Shown: positions 24,556 to 32,758 of the stretch, in pieces | Layout: each line of letters opens with the position of its first letter | How positions within the stretch are numbered: the stretch's first letter is position 1 | Assembly (NCBI GenBank): GCA_001899585.1 | Contig: MKWE01000031.1 | Coordinates: 156,040-220,039, forward strand | Direction: 5' to 3' | DNA length: 64,000 nucleotides | From: Rhodospirillales bacterium 70-18 | Lineage (GTDB): Bacteria; Pseudomonadota; Alphaproteobacteria; Acetobacterales; Acetobacteraceae | Notes under the pieces: model-generated | The model's input: only the letters and a program-made list of their open reading frames with translations | The model's database searches: none | Told to the model about the DNA's origin: nothing | Translations under genes and position numbers: made by a program

Positions 24556-26598
24556 TCAGCCTTCGATCCGGGAAAAATCCGCCGCGAGGTTCATGGCGGC
24601 GCGAACATGGTGCAGCAGTCGCAGACGATTCCGGCGCAATTCGGGCCGCGGATCGTTCACGGTAACCTTGTCGAAGAACGCGTCGAGCGGCGCGCGCAAT
24701 TCCGCCAGCACGCGCATCGCGGCGGTGAAATCTTCAGCGAGCACAGCAGCACCGACGCGTCGGCGTATCTGCTTGACCGCAGAGGCCAACATCGCCTCTT
24801 CAGCTTGTTCGAGCGCGCTCTCATCGAGTGGCCCATCATGCGGCCCGTCCTTCTTCTCCTCGATGCGCAGGATGTTGGCCGCACGGCGATATGCCGCCAG
24901 CAGGTTGGTGCCGTCCTCGGTGCCGAGCAGGGCGGTCACCGCATCGGTGCGGGCGAGCAGGCGGGTGAGATCGTCGTCGAGCCCCACGCCCAGCACGGCC
25001 GCCAGCACGTCGTGGCGCGCGCCCTCGGCGCGAAGTTGGACGCGCAGGCGTTCGAGCACGAATCCCGTCACCTCGCCCACGTCGCACGGCGCGGTCAGGG
25101 CGGTGCTCGCCGCCGCGACAAGTGGCCGCAACTCCAGCCGCAGCCCCCGCTCACGAATGATCCGAATCACCCCCAGCGCCGCCCGCCGCAACGCATACGG
25201 GTCACCCGACCCGGTCGGCTTCTCGCCAATCGCGAAGAACGCGGCAAGCTGATCGATCTTGTCCGCCAGCGCCACGCTCACCGCCACCGGATGCTCCGGC
25301 ACCGCGTCGCCCGGCCCCTTCGGCTGGTAATGCTGCGCCACCGCCTCGGCGACGGAGGCCGGCTCGCCATCGTGGCGCGCGTAATACCCGCCCATCACCC
25401 CCTGCAACTCGGGGAACTCGCCCACCATGCCGGTGGTCAGGTCGGCCTTGCACAGCCGCGCCGCCCGCCGCGCCACCCCGTCGGCGCGCACCAGCGGCGC
25501 GATCCGCTCGGCCAGCGCCTCGATCCGCCGCACCCGATCCCCCTGGCTGCCCAGCTTGGCGTGGAACGTCACCCCATCCAGCGCCGCCACCCGGCTTTCC
25601 AGCGTCCGCGTCCGGTCCAGGTCCCAGAAATGCCGCGCATCGGCGAAGCGCGCCCGCAGCACCCGCTCATTGCCGGCCACGATTGCCGCCCCGCCGTCGC
25701 TGCCCGGCACATTGGCCACGAAGGCGAAATACGGCGCCGCCCCGAAGGCGTCGCGCAGCGCGAAATAGCGCTGGTTCACCCGCATCGAGACCTGCATCAC
25801 CTCGGCCGGCAAATCCATGTAGGCGGCGTCGATCCGCCCGATCATCGCCACCGGCCATTCCACCAGCCCGGTCACCTCGTCCAGCAGCCCGGCGTCGTCC
25901 ACCACCGCCAGCCCCTGGTTCGCCGCCTTGTCGCGCAGCGCATCGGCGATCAGCCGCCGCCGCTCGGCGGCATCCACGACCACGTGGCGCGCCCGCAACT
26001 CCGCCTGCCATTGCGCGCAGGATGCAACCGCGAAGGTGCCGGGCGACAGGAACCGATGCCCCTCCGTCAGGTTGGACGAAGCAAGCCCATGCCCGTCATC
26101 CGCGCCCTCGCGCAGGTCGAACGACACCACCGCCCCATCCAGCAGGCAGGTGATCCGCCGCAGCGGCCGCACCCAGGTGAACTGGCTGGTGCCGCCCCAG
26201 CGCATGGATTTCGGCCAGGGGAAGCGCCGCAGCAGCCCGGGCAGCGCATCGGCGATCAGCGTCGCCGCCTCCACTCCCGCCACGGCGCGATGCAGCACCC
26301 AGAACTCGCCCTCCTCGCGGAGATCGGCCCGGTCGGCCCCATGCTTGCGTAGGAACCCGGCCAGCGCCTGCTCGGGCGCGCTGCGCCGCGGCCCACGCTC
26401 CACCGACTGGCTCGCCGCCACGCCGGGCGCCATTTCGGCGGCATAGGCGATCCGTCGCGGCCCGTGGAACACGCGCACGGATGCCGGCGACAGCGCCCCC
26501 AGCGCCTCGCCCAGCAGCCGCGCCAGATCCTCCGCCGCACGCGCCTGCATGCGGGCGGGGATTTCCTCGGAGAACAGTTCAATAAAAAATTCGGCCAT
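24556..26598 (-). CDS. glyS: glycine-tRNA ligase beta subunit
   Basis: A 680-residue subunit of the heterotetrameric glycyl-tRNA synthetase. It begins AEFFIELFSEEIPARMQARA, the standard start, and holds KSMRWGGTSQFTWVRPLRRITCLLDG, ALADKIDQLAAFFAIGEKPTGSGDPYALRRAALGVIRI and a C-terminal anticodon-binding DALR-like domain (DKVTVNDPRPELRRNRLRLL). It recognises tRNA-Gly; catalysis is in GlyQ. It is separated from glyQ by a vapBC pair rather than adjacent to it. Confidence 0.96.
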   Translation of the reverse strand: MAEFFIELFSEEIPARMQARAAEDLARLLGEALGALSPASVRVFHGPRRIAYAAEMAPGVAASQSVERGPRRSAPEQALAGFLRKHGADRADLREEGEFWVLHRAVAGVEAATLIADALPGLLRRFPWPKSMRWGGTSQFTWVRPLRRITCLLDGAVVSFDLREGADDGHGLASSNLTEGHRFLSPGTFAVASCAQWQAELRARHVVVDAAERRRLIADALRDKAANQGLAVVDDAGLLDEVTGLVEWPVAMIGRIDAAYMDLPAEVMQVSMRVNQRYFALRDAFGAAPYFAFVANVPGSDGGAAIVAGNERVLRARFADARHFWDLDRTRTLESRVAALDGVTFHAKLGSQGDRVRRIEALAERIAPLVRADGVARRAARLCKADLTTGMVGEFPELQGVMGGYYARHDGEPASVAEAVAQHYQPKGPGDAVPEHPVAVSVALADKIDQLAAFFAIGEKPTGSGDPYALRRAALGVIRIIRERGLRLELRPLVAAASTALTAPCDVGEVTGFVLERLRVQLRAEGARHDVLAAVLGVGLDDDLTRLLARTDAVTALLGTEDGTNLLAAYRRAANILRIEEKKDGPHDGPLDESALEQAEEAMLASAVKQIRRRVGAAVLAEDFTAAMRVLAELRAPLDAFFDKVTVNDPRPELRRNRLRLLHHVRAAMNLAADFSRIEG

Positions 26599-26601
26599 GG
26601 A

Positions 26602-27015
26602 TCACGATCGCAAAGCGGGTTCGATATCGGTCAAGGCGAAGTCGTTGCCCTTGAACAGCAGCGGCGCATTTTCGCTCCTGGCGACGGCATAGGCGATACA
26701 GTCGCCGAAGTTCAGCCCCGCCGGATGCCGTCCCTTGCCATACCGGCGATAGGCACGGCGGGCCAGGAATGCATGCTCGGCAGCAAACGGCACGATGCGC
26801 AGCAGGTCGCCTGTCGTATAGCGGAGTAGCTTGTCATCCGCCGCCGCCGCGGCGGCCTGGTCGTTGCGCACCATGGTTTCGAGCTTCATCGCCACTTCAA
26901 GCCAGTTGGAGGCGGGAATCCGCGGCGATTCGGCCGCGGCGATCGCATCCGCGAACCGCTCCGCCTCCGGCTCGTCCAACAGGATGGCCTGCACGGCGGA
27001 TGCATCGACGATCAT
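26602..27015 (-). CDS. vapC: VapC-family PIN-domain toxin
   Basis: A 137-residue PIN-domain ribonuclease. Acidic residues expected for Mg2+ binding are Asp4 in [12 protein letters not shown], Glu in SNWLEVAMKLE near 40, and Asp in LNFGDCIAYAVA near 104, with LLFKGNDFALTDI close to the end. VapC toxins cut tRNA or rRNA. Its start overlaps the antitoxin stop by four bases, and it ends four bases before glyS, so the whole module fits without its own intergenic space inside the glyQS operon. Confidence 0.88.
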   Translation of the reverse strand: MIVDASAVQAILLDEPEAERFADAIAAAESPRIPASNWLEVAMKLETMVRNDQAAAAAADDKLLRYTTGDLLRIVPFAAEHAFLARRAYRRYGKGRHPAGLNFGDCIAYAVARSENAPLLFKGNDFALTDIEPALRS

Positions 27016-27263
27016 GTCGGCAAGCCGTCCTGGTCATACAGAAAGGAGTGGTCGGATGTCGGCAGCGGCCGCGCGAGTTCGCCACGGATATCCGCGGCGA
27101 TGCCCAGGATGCGGTCGCGCCGGTCCTTCACGGCAAGCCGCCGCTTCACGCCTTCCCGCAACACGTCCAGCACCGCCTCGTTCATCGGCTTGCCGGTGAG
27201 CGCCGCGAGTTCCGAGGCCAGGCGAACCGCGTCGTCGCTCTCGATCCGCAGTTCAGCGCCCAT
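27012..27263 (-). CDS. vapB: VapB-family antitoxin
   Basis: An 83-residue protein of the VapB / plasmid-stabilisation transcription factor type: [38 protein letters not shown] forms a short DNA-binding fold, and the C-terminal [21 protein letters not shown] would wrap the toxin. Its ATG lies 11 bases inside the 3' end of glyQ, so it is read by coupling from the synthetase mRNA. Operon transcription would bypass normal VapB autoregulation; whether an internal promoter exists cannot be seen. Confidence 0.86.
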   Translation of the reverse strand: MGAELRIESDDAVRLASELAALTGKPMNEAVLDVLREGVKRRLAVKDRRDRILGIAADIRGELARPLPTSDHSFLYDQDGLPT

Positions 27264-28143
27264 GCGCCACCTCCCCGTCCAGCCAACCCTCGCAACACCC
27301 CTTGGCCAGCGTCCGCACCCGGGCGATGTAGCTCGCCCGCTCGGTCACGCTGATCACGCCGCGCGCGTCCAGCAGGTTGAACAGGTGGCTCGCCTTGATG
27401 CACTGGTCATAGGCCGGCAGCGGCAGGGCGCGCGCCAGCAGGGCGGTGCATTCCTGCTCGGCGTCGGCGAAATGGCGTTGCAGCATCGCGATGTCGGCCT
27501 GCTCGAAATTATAGGCGCTGTATTCGCGCTCGGCGAGCAGGAACACGTCGCCATAGGTCACGCCCCCCGGCTTGCCCTTGAGCCCGTTGAAATCCAGGTC
27601 GTACACCCGCTCCACGTTCTGCACATACATCGCCAGCCGCTCCAGCCCATAGGTCATCTCGAAGCTGGGCAGCACGGTGGCGATGCCGCCGACCTGCTGG
27701 AAATAGGTGAACTGCCCCACCTCCATGCCGTCGCACCACACCTCCCACCCCAGGCCCCAGGCGCCCAGCGTCGGGCTTTCCCAGTCATCCTCCACGAAGC
27801 GGAAATCGTGCAGCAGCGGGTCCAGCCCGATGGCACGGTAGCTGTCCAGCAGCAGCGCCTGCGCGTCCGCCGGGCTGGGCTTCATGATCACCTGGTACTG
27901 GTAGTAGTGTTGCAGCCGGTTCGGGTTCTCGCCATAGCGCCCGTCGGTCGGCCGGCGGCAGGGCTGCACATAGGCGGCGGCCCAGGGCCTGGCACCCAGC
28001 GAGCGCAGCGTGGTGGCGGGGTGGAAGGTGCCGGCGCCCATCTCCACATCGTACGGCTGCAGGATCACGCAGCCCTGGCGCGACCAGTAGGCGTGCAGCC
28101 GCAGGATAAGGTCCTGGAACGAGGGTGGCGTCTGGGTGTTCAT
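27253..28143 (-). CDS. glyQ: glycine-tRNA ligase alpha subunit
   Basis: A 296-residue class II catalytic subunit. Typical segments are [37 protein letters not shown] near the start, then [30 protein letters not shown] (motif 2 region) and [19 protein letters not shown]. It activates glycine and charges tRNA-Gly with GlyS. ATG 28143 gives the usual N-terminus; a frame from 28206 would overlap the divergent gene. The gap to that gene is 61 bases and must hold both promoters. Confidence 0.96.
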   Translation of the reverse strand: MNTQTPPSFQDLILRLHAYWSRQGCVILQPYDVEMGAGTFHPATTLRSLGARPWAAAYVQPCRRPTDGRYGENPNRLQHYYQYQVIMKPSPADAQALLLDSYRAIGLDPLLHDFRFVEDDWESPTLGAWGLGWEVWCDGMEVGQFTYFQQVGGIATVLPSFEMTYGLERLAMYVQNVERVYDLDFNGLKGKPGGVTYGDVFLLAEREYSAYNFEQADIAMLQRHFADAEQECTALLARALPLPAYDQCIKASHLFNLLDARGVISVTERASYIARVRTLAKGCCEGWLDGEVAHGR

Positions 28144-28204
28144 TATGTGCCGGCGCTGGAGCGGAAAGGTTTGATGCGATGCACAATAGGCCGCAAGCAA
28201 GCCC

Positions 28205-28567
28205 ATGAAAAGGCAGGACCTCGCAGCCCTGCTGCTGCTGGCCGGCTGGCTGGGCGCGCTGCTGGCCTATCGCGCCGCCTATGTGGAGCCGCGCGAATGG
28301 GCCGCCGCCTGCGTCGCCGCCAGCCCGCCGCTGGCCTGCCTGCCTCGCGCCGGGCTGCTGTGGATGCAGCAATACGGGGTATGGGGCGGCGGCGCGCTGG
28401 CGCTGGGCCTGGCCGCCTTCCTGGGCGCGCCGGTGGCGGCGCTGGCCGTGGCGGCCGGCATCGGCGGGGTGGTGAACTACAACGCCAGCTTCGGCATGCT
28501 CGGCCTGGCGCTCGGCGCCTGGGCCTGGATCAGCGCCCGGCCCGCCGGCCCAAGCGCCAAAGCCTGA
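28205..28567 (+). CDS. small membrane protein of unknown function
   Basis: A 120-residue protein with four hydrophobic helices ([66 protein letters not shown]) and a loop with cysteines [15 protein letters not shown] that could form a disulfide in the periplasm. I recognise no named family. It is divergent from glyQ, and its last 38 bases overlap the end of the glycosyl-hydrolase-like gene on the minus strand. Confidence 0.68.
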   Translation: MKRQDLAALLLLAGWLGALLAYRAAYVEPREWAAACVAASPPLACLPRAGLLWMQQYGVWGGGALALGLAAFLGAPVAALAVAAGIGGVVNYNASFGMLGLALGAWAWISARPAGPSAKA

Positions 28568-30176
28568 GCAGCGGCGGCGCCGCTAGCACCAGGGCGCAGG
28601 CGGTCCAGGCCAGCGACTGCCGGTTCGCCGCCCCCTCCTGCCAGGCGCCCGCCAGCGCCGCCAGCCCCAGCGTCAGGCCGGCGAACGCCTCCTCCCGCCC
28701 GCCGCCGCCCAGCGGCAGGTCGGCCAGCAGCGTGCGCGCCAGCACCGCCACCAGCGGCACCGCGAACACGCCGATCGGAAAATCGCGGTAGCGCGGGTCG
28801 AACAGCAGCAGCAGTTGCAGCACCGCCGCGGTCCACAGGAACACGAAGCCGAGGTCGTCGAACACCCAGCCGCGCCAGCCCGCCAGCGCCCGCAGGCGCC
28901 CGCGCAGCAGCGCCCGCACCGCCGCCGTCGCCTGCGCTCCGGTTCGCCCCACCTCGTCGCGTGGCGCGCCGGCCAGCAGCCGCGCCACGCGGCGCATCAG
29001 CAGCACCGCCAGCAGCCCCTGCCCGCCCAGGTTGCCGGCGGCCGCCACCCGCAGGTAATCGTCATAGGCGATCGGCACGGTGCTCGCGGCGGCAAAGGCC
29101 AGCGCACCCCCCAGCGCCATCGCCAGCACCGCCAACCACCCCTGCGCGGCCGCCGCCACCCCGGGCACCGTCAACGCCGCCAGCATCAGCGCGAGGCCCG
29201 CCGCCACCCCGCCGGCGGCCCAGCGCGGCCAGTCCGCAGTCTCGGAAACCGGGCCGGAAAACGGGAATTTCGGCTGCCGATCGGCCGTCCACAGGCCCCA
29301 ATTGGCGCCCACGGTGCCCTCGCTGCGGTATTTCCAGCCCTGGTCGAACGCCTCGATCAAATTGTAGTCGATGCCCTCGGTGCGGGCCATGGCGACGAAG
29401 CCGCGGATGAATTTCGCCTGGTTCACCACCCCCGGCGCCGCATCCGCCCGCCAGCGCCCGCGGCTGGGCCAGCCGGTCTCGCCGACCGCGATCGGCTTGC
29501 CGGGGAACAGCGCCGCCATGCGCTTCCAGGTCGCCCGCACATGCGCGATCGCGCCGCCGATGGCGGTCGGGTGGTCCTCCCAGTACGGCAGCAGATGGAT
29601 GGTCACGATGTCCACATGCCGGGCCACCTGGGGGAATTGCTGCCAGAACTCCCACACATCGGCGTAGGTGACCGGCTGCTTCACCGCCGCACGCACCTGG
29701 TCGATATCGGCGATCAGCTCATCCACCGGCAGGTCGCGGCGCAGCAGCACCTCGTTGCCCACCACCACCCGCTCGATCGTGTCGGGATAGCGGTGCGCGA
29801 GCTCGATCGCACGGGCGATCTCGCGCGCGTTCTGCGCCCGGTCGCCACCCAGCCAGATGCCCTGCCACAGCTTCAGCCCGTGCTTCTGCGCCAGCGCCGC
29901 CACGTCGTACTTGCCCTCGATCGCCGCATAGGTGCGGATGGCGCGGACATGGCCGGCCAGCAGGGCGATATCGGCCTCCACCTGCGCCGCCGTCGGGAAG
30001 CGGCCGTCGAACGGCGACTGGCCGTCGCGATACGGCGCGAACGAGACGGAATTCAGCTTGCCGCCGGCGATCGGCGGCCCCGCCGGCACCGGGCGGTTGG
30101 GCAGCCACCACGCCAGCACCAGCAGGCCCGCCAGCACGAGCAGCAGCGGCGGCAGCAAGGGGCTGGGCTTGGACAT
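28530..30176 (-). CDS. membrane-anchored GH17-like beta-glucan enzyme
   Basis: A 548-residue protein. An N-terminal membrane anchor (LLPPLLLVLAGLLVLAWWL) is followed by a periplasmic domain like glycoside hydrolase family 17: FAPYRDGQSPFD, IRTYAAIEGKYD, the acid glutamate in VVVGNEVLLRRD and the nucleophile in VGETGWPSRGRW. The C-terminal 200 residues hold about seven more helices. Proteins of this layout are annotated as beta-(1,6)-glucan synthases in rhizobia, where the GH17 domain branches cyclic or linear glucans; that function is known for relatives and only inferred here. ATG 30176 is chosen because a longer frame runs into the divergent gene. Confidence 0.82.
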   Translation of the reverse strand: MSKPSPLLPPLLLVLAGLLVLAWWLPNRPVPAGPPIAGGKLNSVSFAPYRDGQSPFDGRFPTAAQVEADIALLAGHVRAIRTYAAIEGKYDVAALAQKHGLKLWQGIWLGGDRAQNAREIARAIELAHRYPDTIERVVVGNEVLLRRDLPVDELIADIDQVRAAVKQPVTYADVWEFWQQFPQVARHVDIVTIHLLPYWEDHPTAIGGAIAHVRATWKRMAALFPGKPIAVGETGWPSRGRWRADAAPGVVNQAKFIRGFVAMARTEGIDYNLIEAFDQGWKYRSEGTVGANWGLWTADRQPKFPFSGPVSETADWPRWAAGGVAAGLALMLAALTVPGVAAAAQGWLAVLAMALGGALAFAAASTVPIAYDDYLRVAAAGNLGGQGLLAVLLMRRVARLLAGAPRDEVGRTGAQATAAVRALLRGRLRALAGWRGWVFDDLGFVFLWTAAVLQLLLLFDPRYRDFPIGVFAVPLVAVLARTLLADLPLGGGGREEAFAGLTLGLAALAGAWQEGAANRQSLAWTACALVLAAPPLLRLWRLGRRAGR

Positions 30177-30201
30177 GCCCAACGCACTACATGGTCCCCC
30201 G

Positions 30202-30237
30202 CCTCGAGGAAAGGAGGCGCCTTGAGGAAAGGAGGTC
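30202..30237 (+). repeat. tandem duplication of a strong ribosome-binding site
   Basis: Two 18-base units (30202-30219 and 30220-30237) differ at three or so positions and each contain AGGAAAGGAGG, an extended match to the anti-Shine-Dalgarno. The second lies seven bases before the ATG at 30243 and decides that start. The first has no start codon at the right distance. Confidence 0.8.
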
Positions 30238-30242
30238 GCCGC

Positions 30243-30677
30243 ATGACCATCGACGGGCTGGACGACGAGATCATCCGCCGCGTGCTCACCCGCCACCGCC
30301 GGATCGCCCTGGTCGGCGCCTCGGCCAACCCCGACCGCGCGGCGTGGGAGATCCAGGGCCTGCTGCAACGCCGCGGCTACGAGGTGACGCCGGTCAACCC
30401 GCTGCTGGCCGGGCAGGTGCTGCAGGGCCGCGATGTGGTCGCCCGGCTGGACGACGCGGTGCCGCTGGAAATCGTGGATGTGTTCCGCGCCAGCGCCAAC
30501 GTGCCCCCGGTGGTGGACGACGCCATCCGCCTGGGTGCGAAGGTGGTGTGGATGCAGCTCGGCGTGGTGCACGAGCAAGCCGCCGCCCGCGCCCGCGCCG
30601 CCGGCATCACCGTGGTGATGGACCGCTGCCCCTCCATCGAGTTCCGCCGCCTGGGCATCGAGGTTTCGCCGCTGTAA
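30243..30677 (+). CDS. CoA-binding domain protein (YccU-like)
   Basis: A 144-residue Rossmann protein of the CoA_binding_2 family: RRIALVGASANPDRAAWEIQGLLQRRGYEVTPVNP at the nucleotide-binding start, EIVDVFRASANVPPVVDDAIRLGAKVVWMQLGV in the middle, and the family C-terminal VVMDRCPSIEFRRL. The family resembles the CoA-binding part of succinyl-CoA synthetase, but its role is not defined. It starts after a doubled, near-perfect ribosome-binding site, suggesting strong translation. Confidence 0.9.
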   Translation: MTIDGLDDEIIRRVLTRHRRIALVGASANPDRAAWEIQGLLQRRGYEVTPVNPLLAGQVLQGRDVVARLDDAVPLEIVDVFRASANVPPVVDDAIRLGAKVVWMQLGVVHEQAAARARAAGITVVMDRCPSIEFRRLGIEVSPL

Positions 30678-30760
30678 CTTGAACCGGCGGGGGCGGCGGG
30701 CCACATCGTTGGTGCCCGGGCGCCCTACGCGCGGGTACCCATAGCCGTGGCAGGGGCGAC

Positions 30761-31669
30761 ATGACCAACGAAGAACGCGACCTCATCACCCGCTTCATCC
30801 AGCGCGTCGGCGGCGTGCCGGCGGCCTCCGGCTTCGCCGGCGGCTCGGTGCCCGCCACCACGCCACCGTTGCCGCCGGTCGACCGCGAGGCGGACGCGCT
30901 GATCGCCGACCTGTTCGCCCGCTTCCCGGAGGCGCGCTACCGCATCACCCAGATGGCGTTCGTGCAGGAACACGCCCTGATGGAGGCGCAAAACCGCATA
31001 AACCGGCTGGAATGGGAGCTGAATCAGGCCCGTCAGGAGGCCGCGCCGGCCCAGCCCGCCGCCTCCCCCTGGGGCGCCCCGATGGCGCAGCAGCCGCCGC
31101 CGCCGCCGCCGCAGGGCCGTGGCCTGTTCGGCGGCCTGTTCGGCGGCCGCCAGGCGCCGCCGCCCGGCTATCAGCAGCAGCCGGGCTACCAGCAACCCGC
31201 CTACCAGCAGCCGGCCTATCAGCCGCCGCCGCCGCAATACGCGCCCGGCTACCAGCCCGGCATGTTCCAGCGCCCGGGCGGCTCCGGCTTCCTCGGCTCG
31301 GCGCTGACCACCGCGGCCGGCGTCGCCGGCGGCATGGTGATGGGCAATGCGCTGATGAACATGTTCTCCGGCGGCCACGCCGCCTCGCCCTTCGGCTCGG
31401 CCGCCGCCGTCACCCCGCCGGCCGATGCCTTCGGCGCCTCGCCTTGGTCCGGCACGCCGCAGGCCGACCCCTACGCCCTCGGCGGCCCGCCGAAGGACGA
31501 TGGCGGCTGGTCGGCGCCGCAGCAGGATGGCTGGAGCAACAGCGCCAGCGCGCCCGGCGGCGACACCGGCTGGCAGGACAGCAGCGCGCCGGCCGACACG
31601 CCCACCGACAGCGGCTGGACCGACAGCGCCGGCGATTCGGGCGGCTGGTCCGACACCGACCCCGTCTGA
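30761..31669 (+). CDS. DUF2076 domain protein with proline/glutamine-rich linker
   Basis: A 302-residue protein. Residues 1-100 are the family core (MTNEERDLITRFIQRVGG, LIADLFARFPEARYRITQMAFVQEHALMEAQNRI). Next comes a low-complexity linker of about 70 residues with repeats of the type QQPAYQQPAYQPP, then a glycine/alanine helix GSALTTAAGVAGGMVMGNALMNMF and a disordered tail of serine, glycine and aspartate with three WS/GW motifs. The family's function is unknown; the core is a predicted helical periplasmic or envelope protein in some reports, but no signal peptide is visible here. Confidence 0.88.
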   Translation: MTNEERDLITRFIQRVGGVPAASGFAGGSVPATTPPLPPVDREADALIADLFARFPEARYRITQMAFVQEHALMEAQNRINRLEWELNQARQEAAPAQPAASPWGAPMAQQPPPPPPQGRGLFGGLFGGRQAPPPGYQQQPGYQQPAYQQPAYQPPPPQYAPGYQPGMFQRPGGSGFLGSALTTAAGVAGGMVMGNALMNMFSGGHAASPFGSAAAVTPPADAFGASPWSGTPQADPYALGGPPKDDGGWSAPQQDGWSNSASAPGGDTGWQDSSAPADTPTDSGWTDSAGDSGGWSDTDPV

Positions 31670-31705
31670 CCGCAGCACCGCCAAGCATTTGCGGAATTGA
31701 TCCAA

Positions 31706-31746
31706 CCCCCGGCATCCATCTAGGATCATGGATGGACCGCCGGGGG
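31706..31746. terminator. two-stage hairpin between the DUF2076 and LysR genes
   Basis: CCCCCGG (31706-31712) pairs with CCGGGGG (31740-31746), and inside it CATCCAT (31713-31719) pairs with ATGGATG (31728-31734). CTTT follows. It could end the upstream transcript, though the T-run is short; a LysR-site role is also possible because it lies 10 bases before the next start. Confidence 0.4.
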
Positions 31747-31756
31747 CTTTCGGACC

Positions 31757-32650
31757 ATGCGCTACCCTGACCTGGATATCGACCTGCTGCGCTGCTTCGC
31801 CACCGTGGCCGAGCAGGGCGGCTTTACCGCCGCCGGGCAGGCGCTGGGGCTGACCCAGTCCGCCGTCAGCCTGAAGATCAAGCGGCTGGAGGACCTGCTG
31901 CGCAAGCGGGTGCTGGAGCGCACCAGCCGCCGCCTGTCGCTGACCCCCGACGGCGAGGTGCTGCTGATCTACGCCCGCCGCCTGCTGTCGTTGAACGACG
32001 AGGCGGTGCGCCGGATGATCGCGCCGCCGGTGCGCGGCCATCTGCGCCTGGGGGTGGCCGACCATTTCGTGCCGCAGCACCTGGCGCCCATCCTGGCCCG
32101 CTTCGCCCGCACCTACCCCGATGTGCAGCTGGAGGTGGAGGTCGGCCGCAGCCACGAGCTGCGCACCGCCTGCGAGCGCGGCACGCTGGACCTGGTGATC
32201 GGCAAGCGCCGCGACGGCGAGACCGCCGGCGTGCCGATCTGGACCGAGACCCTGGCCTGGACCGGCGCCAAGGATGCCAGCCCCGCCCGCTGGACGGCCG
32301 ACCACGGCCGCAACGCCCCGCTGCCATTGGCCATGCTGCCGCCCGGCTGCATGTTCCGCGACCGCGCGCTGGCCACGCTGGCCCGCGCCAACGTCGCGCA
32401 CGAGATCGTCTACACCTCGGCCAGCCTGCTCGGCGTGATCGCCGCCGCCGAGGCCGGCTTCGCGGTGACCGTGCTCGGCCGCTCCACCCTGACCCCGGGC
32501 CTGAAGGAAGTCCCTGGCCTGCCGCCGCTGGGCAGCGCGGTGATGGCCATCTTCGGCGACGCCGAGGGCCGCTCCGCCCTGGTCGAACCGCTGGTCGGCT
32601 TCATCCGCGAAAGCCTCGCCGCCACGGTGGCCCTGCGCCCGGCCGCATGA
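31757..32650 (+). CDS. LysR-family transcriptional regulator
   Basis: A 297-residue regulator with the LysR helix-turn-helix at residues 5-65 (LDIDLLRCFATVAEQGGFTAAGQALGLTQSAVSLKIKRLEDLL) and an effector domain starting at about 95 (GHLRLGVADHFVPQHLAPILARFARTYPDVQLEVEVG). The short effector domain and ADHFVPQHL resemble regulators of the DsdC/IlvR-like group, but the ligand is unknown. It is followed after 108 bases by a nickel/cobalt transporter on the same strand; the gap is filled by an AT-rich structured element. Confidence 0.88.
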   Translation: MRYPDLDIDLLRCFATVAEQGGFTAAGQALGLTQSAVSLKIKRLEDLLRKRVLERTSRRLSLTPDGEVLLIYARRLLSLNDEAVRRMIAPPVRGHLRLGVADHFVPQHLAPILARFARTYPDVQLEVEVGRSHELRTACERGTLDLVIGKRRDGETAGVPIWTETLAWTGAKDASPARWTADHGRNAPLPLAMLPPGCMFRDRALATLARANVAHEIVYTSASLLGVIAAAEAGFAVTVLGRSTLTPGLKEVPGLPPLGSAVMAIFGDAEGRSALVEPLVGFIRESLAATVALRPAA

Positions 32651-32662
32651 AGAAAAACGAAC

Positions 32663-32735
32663 AAAGTTTTTTTGCTTCTTTTTGCTCACAAAAAGAAGGG
32701 CAGTTCTTTTTTGAAGAAAAGAACCAAAAAACTTT
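32663..32735. repeat. AT-rich three-stem element before the nickel/cobalt permease gene
   Basis: A 73-base island of A and T. Outer stem AAAGTTTTTT (32663-32672) with AAAAAACTTT (32726-32735); inner stem 1 CTTCTTTTTG (32675-32684) with CAAAAAGAAG (32689-32698); inner stem 2 GTTCTTTT (32703-32710) with AAAAGAAC (32717-32724). All three are perfect. The folded form is a three-way junction. It can end transcription from either side through its T-runs; a mobile or regulatory role is also possible. Confidence 0.75.
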
Positions 32736-32758
32736 TATCCGATAAGGTCTTGCGCCGC

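Noticed and set aside
21731-25252. A plus-strand open frame of about 1170 codons
   Set aside because: It lies antisense to ppdK and glyS, both certain genes, and its composition is that of a mirrored GC-rich frame.
32663-32735. tRNA-like gene suggested by the cloverleaf shape
   Set aside because: There is no anticodon-loop, T-loop (GGTTCGA) or D-loop consensus, and the sequence is almost all A and T stems.
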